From contig JAFBIU010000001.1 of assembly GCA_021531775.1 (NCBI GenBank), forward strand, positions 186,001 through 250,000: DNA of 64,000 nucleotides, in the 5' to 3' direction. This DNA is from Parabacteroides distasonis. Its GTDB lineage: Bacteria > Bacteroidota > Bacteroidia > Bacteroidales > Tannerellaceae. This document shows, piece after piece, positions 27,100-36,728 of this stretch (the stretch's first letter is position 1; every line of letters starts with the position of its first letter). The notes below the pieces were generated by a model. It did no database searches, was not told the DNA's origin, and saw nothing but the letters and a program-made list of their open reading frames with translations. Both the position numbers and the translations under genes were made by a program.

Positions 27100-29256
27100 T
27101 TAATCGTCCGTCTGTGTCTCCTGATAAGCTTTCAGCAACTTTTCCTGAACATCGGCCGGTACCAATTCGTAGCTGGCGAACTTCATGGTGAAGGAAGCAC
27201 GACCACCGGTAATTGAGCTCAATGAAGTAGAATAGTTCGACATCTCTTTCAGAGGCACTTTGGCTTGCAGTTTCTCGAATCCCTTCTCACTGTTCATACC
27301 CATGATCAACGCACGGCGACCCTGTAAGTCACTCATCACATCACCCAGGTAATCTGCCGGAACAGCCACTTCTACATCGTAAACCGGTTCCAGGATCTTC
27401 GGACCTGCCTCTCTGAAGGCTGCACTGAATGCATTACGTCCTGCCAGCATAAAGGAAACTTCATTACTGTCAACCGGGTGCATTTTACCGTCATATACAC
27501 AGATACGTACATCACGTGCATACGAACCGGTCAACGGACCCTGTTCCATACGGCTCATGATACCTTTCAGGATAGCCGGGAGGAAGCGTGTATCAATAGC
27601 ACCACCGACAATACAGTTGACAAATACCAACTTGCCACCCCATTCCAAATCGATGGTCTGGGTATCGCGTACGTTCATCTTGTACTCCTGGCCACCGAAA
27701 CGATAGCTGTCCGGAGCCGGCATTCCCTCGTAGTAGGGTTCTACAATCAGATGAACTTCACCGAACTGGCCAGCACCACCCGACTGTTTCTTGTGACGAT
27801 AGTCGGCACGAGCAGACTTGGTAATTGTCTCACGATACGGGATCTTCGGTTCCAAGAACTCGATCGGAAGTTTATCGTTGTTTTCAATACGCCATTTCAA
27901 CGTGCGTAAGTGGAATTCTCCTTGACCGGAAACGATCGTCTGTTTCAACTCCTTCGACTGTTCGATTACCCATGTCGGATCCTCTTCGCGCATACGGTTC
28001 AGGATTTCCATCATCTTTTCAGCGTCTGCTTCGTTGACCGGCTTGATGGCACGACGATACTTCGGATCCGGATATTTGATGAAGTCGAATCGATAGTCAC
28101 AGCCCTTACCATTCAAGGTGTTACCACGACGTACATCTTTCAGTTTTACAGTAGCACCGATATCTCCAGCTACCATTTCAGATACTTGGTTACGTGTTTG
28201 TCCGGCAACCGAGAAGAGCTGAGCAATACGTTCTTTGGAGCCACGGTCTGCATTCAACAGGTCGTCACCCTCTTTCACCTTACCGGAGATCACTTTGAAA
28301 TAGGAAACCTGACCGATGTGCGGTTCTACCGTTGTCTTGAAGAAGAAGAGACTGGTCGGTCCGTTAGAATCCGGAGTTACCTCAATGCCCTCTGTCGTAA
28401 TCAGACGCGGCATCTTGTCGGTACACGGTACCACATTGCCCAAGAATTCCAATGTGCGGCGTACACACATGTCGCGACCTGCACAGACACAGAATACGGG
28501 GAACATGCCGCGTGTCACCAAACCTGCACGGATACCGGCACGCATATCATCTTCGCTCAAGGTGCCCTCTTCGAAGAATTTCTCCATCAATACGTCATCG
28601 TGTTCAGCAGCAGCTTCGACCAAAGCCTTATGTAACTCCATGGCCTTCTCCATCTGATCTGCCGGAATTTCCAGTACATCAGGCACACCACCTTCCGGTT
28701 TCCAGCGATACATCTTCATCTTCAATACATCAACTACTGCATTGAAAGAGGAACCGCATGTGATCGGATACTGGATGGGGACAATCTTGCTACCCCAACG
28801 ATCCTGCAACTGAGCTACCGTTCCTTCGTAATCAGCTTTCTCCTGATCCAACTGGTTCACCACAAAGATAACCGGTTTGTGGAACTGCTCGGTGTAGCGG
28901 AACTGATTCACGGTTCCTACCTCAACACCATATTGTGCATTCAAGACCATCAGAGCCGTATCGGTTACGTTCAAAGCCGAAACTGCACCACCGATGAAGT
29001 CGTCAGAACCCGGACAATCGATGAAGTTCAACTTCCGATCCTGCCATTCAACACTGAAAACGGTCGAGAACACGGAGTAACCATACTCTTTCTCAACCGG
29101 GAAATAGTCGCAAACTGTATTGCCATTGCCTACAGAGCCACGACGTTTTATAACTCCACCCTCGTAAAGCATAGCTTCTGCGAGAGTGGTTTTTCCAGAG
29201 CCAGAACTTCCCAAAATAGAGATGTTCTTGATTTCGTTTGTTTGATATACTTTCAT
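27100..29256 (-). CDS. fusA2: Elongation factor G paralogue (EF-G2 type) with altered GTPase motifs
   Basis: A 718-residue translation-factor homologue with the full EF-G domain order (G domain, II, III, IV, V; the C-terminus has VPADYLGDVMSDLQGRRALIMGM). The G1 loop is GSSGSGKTT (16-24), where canonical EF-G has GHIDAGKTT. In G3, DCPGSDDF (80-87) replaces DCPGHVDF: the catalytic histidine is Ser84. G4 is NQLD (134-137) instead of NKMD. Switch I lacks the normal RGITI sequence. An EF-G paralogue of gut Bacteroides (EF-G2) has been reported to promote translocation without GTP hydrolysis during nutrient limitation; this protein looks like its orthologue, which is inference. It is monocistronic and converges on metY. 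Confidence 0.88.
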   Translation of the reverse strand: MKVYQTNEIKNISILGSSGSGKTTLAEAMLYEGGVIKRRGSVGNGNTVCDYFPVEKEYGYSVFSTVFSVEWQDRKLNFIDCPGSDDFIGGAVSALNVTDTALMVLNAQYGVEVGTVNQFRYTEQFHKPVIFVVNQLDQEKADYEGTVAQLQDRWGSKIVPIQYPITCGSSFNAVVDVLKMKMYRWKPEGGVPDVLEIPADQMEKAMELHKALVEAAAEHDDVLMEKFFEEGTLSEDDMRAGIRAGLVTRGMFPVFCVCAGRDMCVRRTLEFLGNVVPCTDKMPRLITTEGIEVTPDSNGPTSLFFFKTTVEPHIGQVSYFKVISGKVKEGDDLLNADRGSKERIAQLFSVAGQTRNQVSEMVAGDIGATVKLKDVRRGNTLNGKGCDYRFDFIKYPDPKYRRAIKPVNEADAEKMMEILNRMREEDPTWVIEQSKELKQTIVSGQGEFHLRTLKWRIENNDKLPIEFLEPKIPYRETITKSARADYRHKKQSGGAGQFGEVHLIVEPYYEGMPAPDSYRFGGQEYKMNVRDTQTIDLEWGGKLVFVNCIVGGAIDTRFLPAILKGIMSRMEQGPLTGSYARDVRICVYDGKMHPVDSNEVSFMLAGRNAFSAAFREAGPKILEPVYDVEVAVPADYLGDVMSDLQGRRALIMGMNSEKGFEKLQAKVPLKEMSNYSTSLSSITGGRASFTMKFASYELVPADVQEKLLKAYQETQTDD

Positions 29257-29454
29257 GATATAGGTGTTTTTTTAAGATTGAACAATATCAATTGGTTGTG
29301 TTACTTCTCACGAGGGCGCAAATTAGGTATTGTTGCTGACATGACCAATTCTTTGGCTTTGTTTGATAACAATGTTTTTTAACATGCTTACGGAAAGGAC
29401 TGAAAATAGTGCCCTTTTTCCCCTTTTTTGCCGTTTATTTTCCTCCATTTTGCC

Positions 29455-29462
29455 TATATTTG
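29455..29462 (+). promoter_or_regulatory. -7 element (TATATTTG) of glpK
   Basis: TATATTTG fits the TAnnTTTG consensus, 39 bases before the glpK start codon. The nearest upstream TTTG (29427-29430) is 24 bases away, slightly too far for a standard -33 box. Confidence 0.5.
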
Positions 29463-29501
29463 CCCAACCGTAAAGATATACCATTAAAAATAATAGTGAA
29501 C

Positions 29502-31004
29502 ATGCAGTTTAAAAATAAATATGTATTGGCCATCGATCAGGGTACAACCAGTTCGCGAGCCATTCTCTTCAATCATCAAGGAAACATCATTACCTGGGCG
29601 CAACGTCCTTTCCAACAATACTTCCCCAAACCCGGATGGGTGGAACATGATCCCAATGAAATCTGGTACACGCAATCGTTGGCCATCAAAGAGGCGATGG
29701 CGAAAGCTGACGTGACGGATGAACACATTGCCTGTATCGGCATTGCCAACCAACGGGAGACGACTATTTTGTGGGATCGGGAAACTGGTTTTCCCATCTA
29801 TAATGCGATTGTCTGGCAAGATCGGCGTACGGCCGATTATTGCGAAGAGTTGAAAGAACAGGGATGGGCCGAGCGGATTCGGGAAAAAACGGGTCTGGTG
29901 GTTGATGCCTATTTTTCGGCAACCAAAATCAAATGGATTCTGGATCATGTCAAGGGCGTACGTGAACGGGCCGAACGGGGAGAACTCTGCTTTGGAACGG
30001 TGGATAGTTGGCTTATTTGGAAGTTGACCCGTGGTGCGCTCCATATAACCGATGTCACCAATGCTTCACGTACCATGCTTTTCAATATTCATACGCTACA
30101 ATGGGATACGGAATTGTTGGAACTCTTTTCCATTCCGCCGTCACTCTTGCCGGAGGTACGTAGTTGCAGTGAATGCTATTGTGAGACTTCAACGCCTATT
30201 TTCCAGCAGCATTTACCCGTATGTGGTATGGCCGGTGATCAACAGGCGGCTCTGTTCGGACAGTTATGTGTCGAGAGGGGGATGATCAAGACTACCTACG
30301 GAACCGGTTGTTTCATGATTTTGAATACAGGGAATGTGCCTGTTTGGTCGAACAATAATTTGTTGACAACTATTGCTTGGAAACTGGGTGATCAGGTGAC
30401 GTATGCGTTAGAAGGGAGTGTCTTTGTCGGTGGTGCGGCTGTCCAATGGCTACGGGATGGACTGAAGTTGGTTGATCAGGCAGCTGTGACCGAACAGATG
30501 GCCAATTCAGTACCTGATAATGGGGGTGTCTATTTTGTACCGGCCTTGACGGGTTTGGGGGCTCCCTATTGGGACCAATATGCTCGAGGTGCTATTGTCG
30601 GTCTGACACGTGGTACCACGGCTGCTCATATTGCCCGGGCTGCCTTGGAGGGTATTTGTTACCAAGTGTATGATGTGTTGCAGGCCATGGAGAATGACCG
30701 TCATGCCCGTCCCCGTGAGATTCGGGTTGATGGTGGCGCCATTGCCAATAACTTTCTGATGCAGTTCCAGGCCGATATATGTCGCTGTCCAGTTGTTCGG
30801 CCGCGTATTTTAGAGACGACGGCTTTGGGTGCTGCCTATTTGGCTGGTTTGGCTGTCGGTTATTGGAAAGATGTAGAAGACTTGAAAGAGCAATGGAATC
30901 AGGAGAAGACCTTCCGCCCGCAGATGGAGGAGTCGCTCTCGCAACAGTTGTTGCATGATTGGCATCGGGCGGTAGGTCGTGCTTCAGCTTGGGAAGAGTC
31001 ATGA
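29502..31004 (+). CDS. glpK: Glycerol kinase
   Basis: A 500-residue FGGY-family kinase that makes sn-glycerol 3-phosphate from glycerol and ATP. The N-terminus is [24 protein letters not shown], with the phosphate-binding DQGTTSSR; I chose this Met at 29502 since an in-frame Met at 29409 adds 31 residues overlapping the promoter. Other blocks are [69 protein letters not shown] and [19 protein letters not shown]. No glpF or glpD lies beside it. Its last six bases overlap the end of the converging kdsB gene. Confidence 0.95.
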   Translation: MQFKNKYVLAIDQGTTSSRAILFNHQGNIITWAQRPFQQYFPKPGWVEHDPNEIWYTQSLAIKEAMAKADVTDEHIACIGIANQRETTILWDRETGFPIYNAIVWQDRRTADYCEELKEQGWAERIREKTGLVVDAYFSATKIKWILDHVKGVRERAERGELCFGTVDSWLIWKLTRGALHITDVTNASRTMLFNIHTLQWDTELLELFSIPPSLLPEVRSCSECYCETSTPIFQQHLPVCGMAGDQQAALFGQLCVERGMIKTTYGTGCFMILNTGNVPVWSNNNLLTTIAWKLGDQVTYALEGSVFVGGAAVQWLRDGLKLVDQAAVTEQMANSVPDNGGVYFVPALTGLGAPYWDQYARGAIVGLTRGTTAAHIARAALEGICYQVYDVLQAMENDRHARPREIRVDGGAIANNFLMQFQADICRCPVVRPRILETTALGAAYLAGLAVGYWKDVEDLKEQWNQEKTFRPQMEESLSQQLLHDWHRAVGRASAWEES

Positions 31005-31754
31005 GCGACTACGGAGGAACCGTAGCGCCTTTTCCATATCTTCCGGTGTGTCGATACCGATGGTCTCCTGGTCGGTGAGGCCTACACGGATGGCATAGCC
31101 ATTTTCTAACCAACGCAATTGCTCCAGACTTTCTGCTTTCTCTAAGGAGGACTGGGGCAATTGGGTGATCTCAGCCAAAGTTTCTGCCCGATAGGCATAG
31201 AGTCCGATGTGTTTGTAGAACGTATGGCACGAGAGCCATTCGGTGTATTTTTGTCCACGGATATAGGGGACGATGGAACGACTGAAGTACATCGCATCCC
31301 CTTTTTTATTGAGGACAACTTTCGGCGAATTGGCATTGAACAATGTTTTTTCAAAATCACCATCTGCTGCAAAGGGGGTTGCCAATGTAGCGATGCAGAC
31401 GCTGGGATCGGTAAAACAGTGCTTGAGTGTCTCAATCTGTTGAGGCTGGATGAAAGGTTCGTCTCCTTGGATATTGATCACGACATCGTAGCCGGCTCCT
31501 ACCTTTTGGTAGGCCTCGAAGCATCGGTCTGTACCGCTCCGGTGTTGATCCGAGGTCATGACTACCTCACCGCCGAACGCTAGTACGGCACTTTCGATAC
31601 GAGGATCGTCTGTGGCGACACAGACTTTGTCTAATGTGTGACATACCTGTTCATATACCCGTTGTATCATGGGCTTTCCGTCCATGTCGGCCAATGGCTT
31701 TCCCGGGAATCGGGTAGAAGCGTAACGTGCCGGAATGATTCCTATAAATTTCAT
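30999..31754 (-). CDS. kdsB: 3-deoxy-manno-octulosonate cytidylyltransferase (CMP-KDO synthetase)
   Basis: A 251-residue cytoplasmic enzyme that activates KDO with CTP for lipid A-core assembly. The N-terminus [27 protein letters not shown] holds the nucleotide-binding residues; [39 protein letters not shown] and [12 protein letters not shown] are the remaining family blocks. Length is standard. It lies 29 bases after the antiporter gene on the same strand, with AATACATTATATAATATAAGG in between, so the two are likely one transcript. Its end overlaps the end of glpK by six bases. Confidence 0.95.
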   Translation of the reverse strand: MKFIGIIPARYASTRFPGKPLADMDGKPMIQRVYEQVCHTLDKVCVATDDPRIESAVLAFGGEVVMTSDQHRSGTDRCFEAYQKVGAGYDVVINIQGDEPFIQPQQIETLKHCFTDPSVCIATLATPFAADGDFEKTLFNANSPKVVLNKKGDAMYFSRSIVPYIRGQKYTEWLSCHTFYKHIGLYAYRAETLAEITQLPQSSLEKAESLEQLRWLENGYAIRVGLTDQETIGIDTPEDMEKALRFLRSRS

Positions 31755-31783
31755 CGTATTGCTACCTTATATTATATAATGTA

Positions 31784-34054
31784 TTATTTCGTGATTCGAT
31801 TTCCTTCACTCAGTTGGATCAATTTCTCCCGTTCACCGACGATCCAGACGATGTCTCCCTCTTCGAATTGTGTCGTGGGAGGTGGATTCTTGAGGGAGGT
31901 CTCTCCCCGTTCGATACCAATCACCAAACAGTTGGCATGATCACGGATGCCAGATTGGGCAATGCTTCGTCCGATCAGGAAGGAGTCGCTGGCAATATGG
32001 ATCTGTTCCATGCTTACCTCCTTGCGCGCTCCTTTGCTCTGATGCGTGCTCGATTCGCGGTAACGCTCTTCGATGTAGAGTCGGAACTGTTCCAGATCCT
32101 GATCTGCTCCGGCTACTACTAACTTATCGAATGGATAGAGTCGTTCCTCACCGCCCGGTATGTTGATTCGTTGTTCTCCTCGTACGATCGTGACCACATT
32201 CACATTGCATTTTTGTCGGAAGTTCAGTTCTTTCAAGGTCTTGCCTGTACTGGGTGAATTCTGTTTTACTTCAAAGTCTGCCAGGTGCAGGTCTCGTTCC
32301 AACATATGGTTGGTGAACTGATGGCTGACGGGTGCCTGTTTCTCCCTTTCCAACTCACGAGCGGAAAGGTTTTTGAAGAAGCGTCGCTCCATCAGAATGG
32401 ACTGTTTCTTCAACTCTTTGGAGAAAATGGCTGTACCAATCACGGCCCCTGCCACTGCCAAGGTGAATCCGGAGGCGATGTTGAACAGATGGGAGACGGG
32501 AATGGTCACCAGGATGATGCAAAGGACAATACGCAGAACAATGAGCGAGACCAAAGGACCGCGGTTGTATTTGTTGTCGTTCCACAGTTTCTGAAACTCT
32601 TCGGAATGATTCTTCTTCATGATGATGGCGCGCAACATCGGAGAGATGATCATCAATAAGAGGATCAGTGCCAGTATCCGGCCTTGCAACCCTGAGATGG
32701 ATTGGGTGATGAAGGGGGCTACCCATTCCAGCCAAATGAAGATGAGGACACTGGTAATGGCCGTATAGGTCCCGACGATACGTGTCAATGAACGCAATAA
32801 TTTGTGCCAGTCACTCTTCTGGCGGATGGTATTGGAGCCGGAACTGTATCGGCTCAGTTGTTGGATCCATGCGGCTGGCACATGCTGCTCGATCCACTCG
32901 TTGGCTGGTGTGGCCAGGCGGATCATGTAAGGGGTAAAGAATGTCGTGATCACAGAGACCGCTACGACGATCGGATAGAGGAATGAATCGGTTACATGCA
33001 TCGTCTGTCCGACACCGGCAATGATGAAGGCAAACTCTCCGATTTGTGCTAATGAGAAACCCGATTGGATGGCAATCTTAAGTGGTTGACCTGACAGGAT
33101 AACTCCCATGCTGGAGAAGAGGATCTGTCCACCCATGACGACCAACGTCAGGAACAGGATGGGAAATTTGTATTCCCAAAGGAGTCCGGGGTCGATCAAC
33201 ATACCGACCGAGACGAAGAAGATGGCCCCAAAGAGGTCTTTGACGGGTTTGACCAAGTGTTCGATCCGTTCCGCTTCGACTGTTTCGGCCAAAATAGACC
33301 CCATGACAAATGCTCCCAAGGCGGCCGAAAAGCCGGCTTTGGTGGCGATCATGACCATCCCTAAACAGAGTCCGATGCTGACAATCAGCAGAGTTTCACC
33401 GTTCAGGAAAGAGCGAGTTTTCTTGAGAAAGGAGGGAATCAGGTAAATACCCACCACGAAACAGAACAGCAGGAAGACACTCAATTTGATGACACTATCG
33501 ATCAGTTCCATTCCCTCTACATGTTGGCTGACAGCCAACGTGGAGAGCAGCACCATCAACAGGACGGCAAAGAGGTCCTCTACGACCAAAATACCGAATA
33601 CTACACTGGCAAACTGTTGGTTTCGAATGCCCATATCATCGAAAGCCTTGAAAATGATCGTGGTGGATGACATGGAGAGCATACCGCCTAAAAAGAGACT
33701 GTTCATATGTCCCCACCCTAATAGAGTACCCGTCAGATAACCGACAGTCATCATGCCGATCACGATGGTGATAGCACCCGTGATGGCCGTTCCCCCCACT
33801 TTAACCAGCTTCTTGAAACTGAAATCCAGTCCCAAGGCGAACAAGAGGAAGATGACACCGATATCTGCCCAAATATGAATACTGGCTGTATCGGTAACGG
33901 TAGGAATCTCTTCAATGGAGGGGCCGGCCAAGATACCAGCCACAATATAACCCAAGACAACAGGCTGTTTGAGTTTTTTAAACAGAATAGTCACTAATCC
34001 TGCTACAATCAGGATCACAGCAAGATCGGAGATGAGAGTGGGTATGTCTGACAT
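31784..34054 (-). CDS. CPA2-family cation:proton antiporter (KefB-like) with two RCK_C domains
   Basis: A 756-residue membrane transporter. Residues 1-~400 form the Na+/H+ exchanger domain with about 12 membrane segments (LKQPVVLGYIVAGILAGPS; IFLLFALGLDFSFKKL; AALGAFVMGSILAETVEAERIEHLVKPVKDLFGAIFFVSVGM). A second hydrophobic region (about 430-550) adds further segments, an extension not seen in the E. coli Kef proteins. The C-terminal cytoplasmic part has two RCK_C/TrkA_C-like domains (about 605-665 and 685-750: GKTLKELNFRQKCNVNVVTIVRG; GRSIAQSGIRDHANCLVIGIERG), without the NAD-binding RCK_N domain. It probably exchanges K+ or Na+ for protons under ligand control. It is transcribed with kdsB. 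Confidence 0.87.
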   Translation of the reverse strand: MSDIPTLISDLAVILIVAGLVTILFKKLKQPVVLGYIVAGILAGPSIEEIPTVTDTASIHIWADIGVIFLLFALGLDFSFKKLVKVGGTAITGAITIVIGMMTVGYLTGTLLGWGHMNSLFLGGMLSMSSTTIIFKAFDDMGIRNQQFASVVFGILVVEDLFAVLLMVLLSTLAVSQHVEGMELIDSVIKLSVFLLFCFVVGIYLIPSFLKKTRSFLNGETLLIVSIGLCLGMVMIATKAGFSAALGAFVMGSILAETVEAERIEHLVKPVKDLFGAIFFVSVGMLIDPGLLWEYKFPILFLTLVVMGGQILFSSMGVILSGQPLKIAIQSGFSLAQIGEFAFIIAGVGQTMHVTDSFLYPIVVAVSVITTFFTPYMIRLATPANEWIEQHVPAAWIQQLSRYSSGSNTIRQKSDWHKLLRSLTRIVGTYTAITSVLIFIWLEWVAPFITQSISGLQGRILALILLLMIISPMLRAIIMKKNHSEEFQKLWNDNKYNRGPLVSLIVLRIVLCIILVTIPVSHLFNIASGFTLAVAGAVIGTAIFSKELKKQSILMERRFFKNLSARELEREKQAPVSHQFTNHMLERDLHLADFEVKQNSPSTGKTLKELNFRQKCNVNVVTIVRGEQRINIPGGEERLYPFDKLVVAGADQDLEQFRLYIEERYRESSTHQSKGARKEVSMEQIHIASDSFLIGRSIAQSGIRDHANCLVIGIERGETSLKNPPPTTQFEEGDIVWIVGEREKLIQLSEGNRITK

Positions 34055-34076
34055 AGTTTTTGCTTTTAGATGATGG

Positions 34077-34103
34077 CAAAATTAGCGATTATTTTTATTT
34101 TTG
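34077..34103. promoter_or_regulatory. Divergent -7 elements for the antiporter and AlbA_2 genes
   Basis: On the minus strand TAATTTTG (34084-34077) serves the antiporter gene; on the plus strand TATTTTTG (34096-34103) serves the AlbA_2 gene. The two are 11 bases apart, so their promoters would overlap back to back. Confidence 0.45.
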
Positions 34104-34122
34104 TCGGTCAAAATGATATGAA

Positions 34123-34758
34123 ATGAAGAAAAAGCACCCTGTTTTGTCATGGATTGAGGAGGGCGAGCATCAGCAGCAAGATTTTAAATTCGAGGTGAGC
34201 GACAGTAGGAAAATCGCCCGGACGCTGAGTGCCTTTGCCAACACGGATGGCGGCAGATTACTCATTGGTGTGAAAGACAATGGAGTAGTGGCCGGTGTGC
34301 GGAGTGAGGAGGAATATTATATGATTGAGGCAGCTTCGCAGATGTACACCCGACCCGAGGTGCCCTTTTCTGCCAAACGATGGGAGTTAGAGGGTAAGAC
34401 CGTGTTGGAAGTGGATATAGCTCCCTGTCAGGAGAGACCCTATACGGCACCTGACAAGGATGGTCATTACAAGGCCTATATCCGCGTGGCGGATGAGAAT
34501 ATCTTGGCGAATGATGTGCTGGTGCGATCGTGGAAGAAACGTGGCCAACCGGACGGAACCCTGTTGAAGGTAAGCCGACCGGTTGAGTTACTGTTTGATT
34601 ATTTGCAAACCCACGAGTGGATCAGTGATCGTCAGTTCTGCCGGTTGGCTCATCTTCCCTATTATGTGGCACGCAGTATTCTCAGCGATCTATTGGCCAT
34701 GGATACGTTGCGTTATACCGTTGTGGATAAACGGATCGTTTATCAAAAATGCCCTTGA
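34123..34758 (+). CDS. Small AlbA_2 (Schlafen-like) domain protein
   Basis: A 211-residue protein. Residues about 10-130 make an AlbA_2 domain (EEGEHQQQDFKFEVSDSRKIARTLSAFANTDGGRLLIGVKDNGVVAGV), a fold found in putative DNA- or RNA-binding regulators and Schlafen-like nucleases. The last ~70 residues look like a winged-helix region (VELLFDYLQTHEWISDRQFCRLAHLPYYVARSILSDLLAMDTLRYTV). It lacks the long ATPase-like C-terminus of the AlbA_2 proteins, such as the broken one near 59 kb. Function is not known; a housekeeping regulator is plausible as this short form is common in Bacteroidales. Its end overlaps the converging nfeD-like gene by 16 bases. Confidence 0.8.
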   Translation: MKKKHPVLSWIEEGEHQQQDFKFEVSDSRKIARTLSAFANTDGGRLLIGVKDNGVVAGVRSEEEYYMIEAASQMYTRPEVPFSAKRWELEGKTVLEVDIAPCQERPYTAPDKDGHYKAYIRVADENILANDVLVRSWKKRGQPDGTLLKVSRPVELLFDYLQTHEWISDRQFCRLAHLPYYVARSILSDLLAMDTLRYTVVDKRIVYQKCP

Positions 34759-36089
34759 GGCAACACATACAGTTGGGCATTTTCGTAGCGTTGTACCACG
34801 ACGGGTGTGCCAGCCTCGATGAATCCGGCTTCTGACACAGCGTCGTAGCTCTTGCCGTTTATGTGTACCTTGCCGGAAGGGCGTAACACCGTAAGTGCCG
34901 TTCCCTCTTGTCCGACCAGTGTCTGGTAGTCGGGGGAGGAGACCGCCTCTTCCAGATCAGCCTCTAAGGCTGCTCTGCGAAGAAATCCCTTGGTACCAAT
35001 CTTATGGGATAGCCATAGAACGAGGGCAAAACCTAAAATCAATCCGGAAAAGACGGTGAGTGAAGCTTGTCCGATGGAATCGGCCGATACGTGGGCGAAG
35101 TCAAAATTGGTATTGTCCAACAGGCCTACGGTGAGTCCACTGAAGAGACAAGCCAAACCGGCTATTCCGGCTACACCAAAGCCGGGAATGACAAAAATCT
35201 CCAGTGCTATCAAGATCAATCCGATAAAGAATAGAAGAATCTCCCAGTTTTGGGTCAGACCGTCGATATACAAGGGGGCAAAGTAGAGGATGGCCGCCAC
35301 CACAGAGGCGAGCGAGGGGAATCCCAGTCCAGGTGTCTGTAATTCGAAATAGAGACCTCCGATCATGATCATTATCAAGATGGCTTGGAGTGCTGGATTC
35401 ATCAGAAATCCTTTCACCCGGTCGAAGGTGGAAGGGGTATAGCTATTGAGTTCATACTGTGGATAGTTCAAATAGCGGGTGATGATTTCGTCCATGGTCT
35501 CGGCGATTCCGTCGCAATAACCCCATTGTAAAGCCTCTTCGGCAGTCAGGGTAAGTACCTTGCCCGAATCGACCAGATGAGGCACGATCACGCGGTCATC
35601 GACCATAGCTTCCGCAATCTGCGGATTACGTCCTTGTGTCTCTGCCGTAGCCCGCATCAACGAGCGCATGTAGGATTGATACTTGTCCGGCATGGCCGCT
35701 CCCGACTGATCGACCACCGTCGCGGCACCGATGCTGGCTCCTTTCCGCATGTATATCTTCCGGCAAGCGATGGAAATGAGTGCTCCTGCAGAAGCCGCAT
35801 TGTTGTTGATAAAGACATAGACCGGGATCGGACTATATAATATATGTGTACGCATCGAATCGGCTGCTTCCAACAGACCTCCATACGTGTTCAGATCGAT
35901 CAGGATCGCATCGGCTTGCAACTGCTGTGCCTCCTCCATACCATGCTGGAGGAAGAGACGGGTTGTATGGTTGATCTCTTGTTTGATTGGAATCGTATAA
36001 ACAAGCGGATCAGGTCCATTTTTCCCTTCAATCTTGCTTACAAAAGTCAAGAGAAGTAAAAACCAGGTGAAGATTGTTGTCTTATTCAT
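34743..36089 (-). CDS. NfeD-type membrane-bound ClpP-class serine protease
   Basis: A 448-residue membrane protein. A signal peptide (MNKTTIFTWFLLLLTFVS) precedes a ClpP-like domain (about 25-215): YTIPIKQEINHTTRLFLQHGMEEA, IDLNTYGGLLEAADSMR, and the catalytic Ser100 in NNAASAGALIS. The general base is most likely Lys136 in MPDKYQSYM, by spacing to the archaeal Ser/Lys protease. About 230-370 has four to five membrane segments (LQAILIMIMIGGLYFELQTPGLGFP), and the C-terminal ~75 residues form an OB-fold NfeD domain (LVGQEGTALTVLRPSGKVHINGKSYDAVSE). I chose the Met at 36089; an in-frame Met at 36131 adds 14 residues that spoil the signal peptide. A floor-forming stomatin partner is usual for this family but is not adjacent here. 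Confidence 0.88.
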   Translation of the reverse strand: MNKTTIFTWFLLLLTFVSKIEGKNGPDPLVYTIPIKQEINHTTRLFLQHGMEEAQQLQADAILIDLNTYGGLLEAADSMRTHILYSPIPVYVFINNNAASAGALISIACRKIYMRKGASIGAATVVDQSGAAMPDKYQSYMRSLMRATAETQGRNPQIAEAMVDDRVIVPHLVDSGKVLTLTAEEALQWGYCDGIAETMDEIITRYLNYPQYELNSYTPSTFDRVKGFLMNPALQAILIMIMIGGLYFELQTPGLGFPSLASVVAAILYFAPLYIDGLTQNWEILLFFIGLILIALEIFVIPGFGVAGIAGLACLFSGLTVGLLDNTNFDFAHVSADSIGQASLTVFSGLILGFALVLWLSHKIGTKGFLRRAALEADLEEAVSSPDYQTLVGQEGTALTVLRPSGKVHINGKSYDAVSEAGFIEAGTPVVVQRYENAQLYVLPQGHF

Positions 36090-36141
36090 ATCTTTAACAT
36101 TATTAATGTATAAATCCAAGCATACATTCATTTTCTCTTCT

Positions 36142-36149
36142 TACATTTG
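36142..36149 (+). promoter_or_regulatory. -7 element (TACATTTG) of the sigma-factor/aldolase pair
   Basis: TACATTTG fits TAnnTTTG and lies 65 bases before the sigma-factor start codon. No -33 TTTG at standard spacing. Confidence 0.4.
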
Positions 36150-36214
36150 CCCTACACATACGAGTGTTGGTATGTGAATTATCTTTAGACAGTGTTTAAT
36201 TCAAAAGTAAAAGT

Positions 36215-36718
36215 ATGAATGCGTTGCAATTTCAGAAAAAATTATTGAGCATGCAAGAAAATATGATGAATTTTGCGCTCATGCTCACGGCCAACAGGGA
36301 CGATGCCCAGGATCTGATGCAGGATACAACGCTGAAAGTTCTGGATAATCAGACCAAGTTTGTGGATAATGTCAATTTCAAAGGTTGGGTATTGACAATT
36401 ATGCGTAACATTTTCATTAATAACTATCACAGATGGGTAAGGACACAGACAGTCGTGGATCAATCCGTGGATCTTTATAATTTGGATGTGGTGAATGAGT
36501 CGCCGAGTAATTCGCCTGATAGTTCTTGTCACATGCAAGAGATCACGTCTGCCATCAGTGGGCTGAACTCAGAGTTGAGGATCCCCTTTTCCATGTATGT
36601 CAGTGGCTACAAGTATCAAGAGATTGCCGACAAACTTCAGATACCTTTGGGTACTGTCAAGAGCCGCATCTTTTTTGCTCGTCAAGAATTACAGAAGGTC
36701 TTGAAAGATTATAAATAA
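36215..36718 (+). CDS. ECF-type RNA polymerase sigma factor
   Basis: A 167-residue extracytoplasmic-function sigma factor. Region 2 (about 12-80) reads MNFALMLTANRDDAQDLMQDTTLKVLDNQTKF followed by FKGWVLTIMRNIFINNYHR, and region 4 (about 105-165) has YQEIADKLQIPLGTVKSRIFFARQELQKVLK, a helix-turn-helix. It lacks regions 1 and 3. No anti-sigma factor gene (FecR or zf-HC2 type) is adjacent; a threonine-aldolase-like gene follows after ten AT-rich bases. This orphan, conserved-looking ECF type is common in Bacteroides and its target genes are unknown. Confidence 0.92.
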   Translation: MNALQFQKKLLSMQENMMNFALMLTANRDDAQDLMQDTTLKVLDNQTKFVDNVNFKGWVLTIMRNIFINNYHRWVRTQTVVDQSVDLYNLDVVNESPSNSPDSSCHMQEITSAISGLNSELRIPFSMYVSGYKYQEIADKLQIPLGTVKSRIFFARQELQKVLKDYK

Positions 36719-36728
36719 TATAACATAT

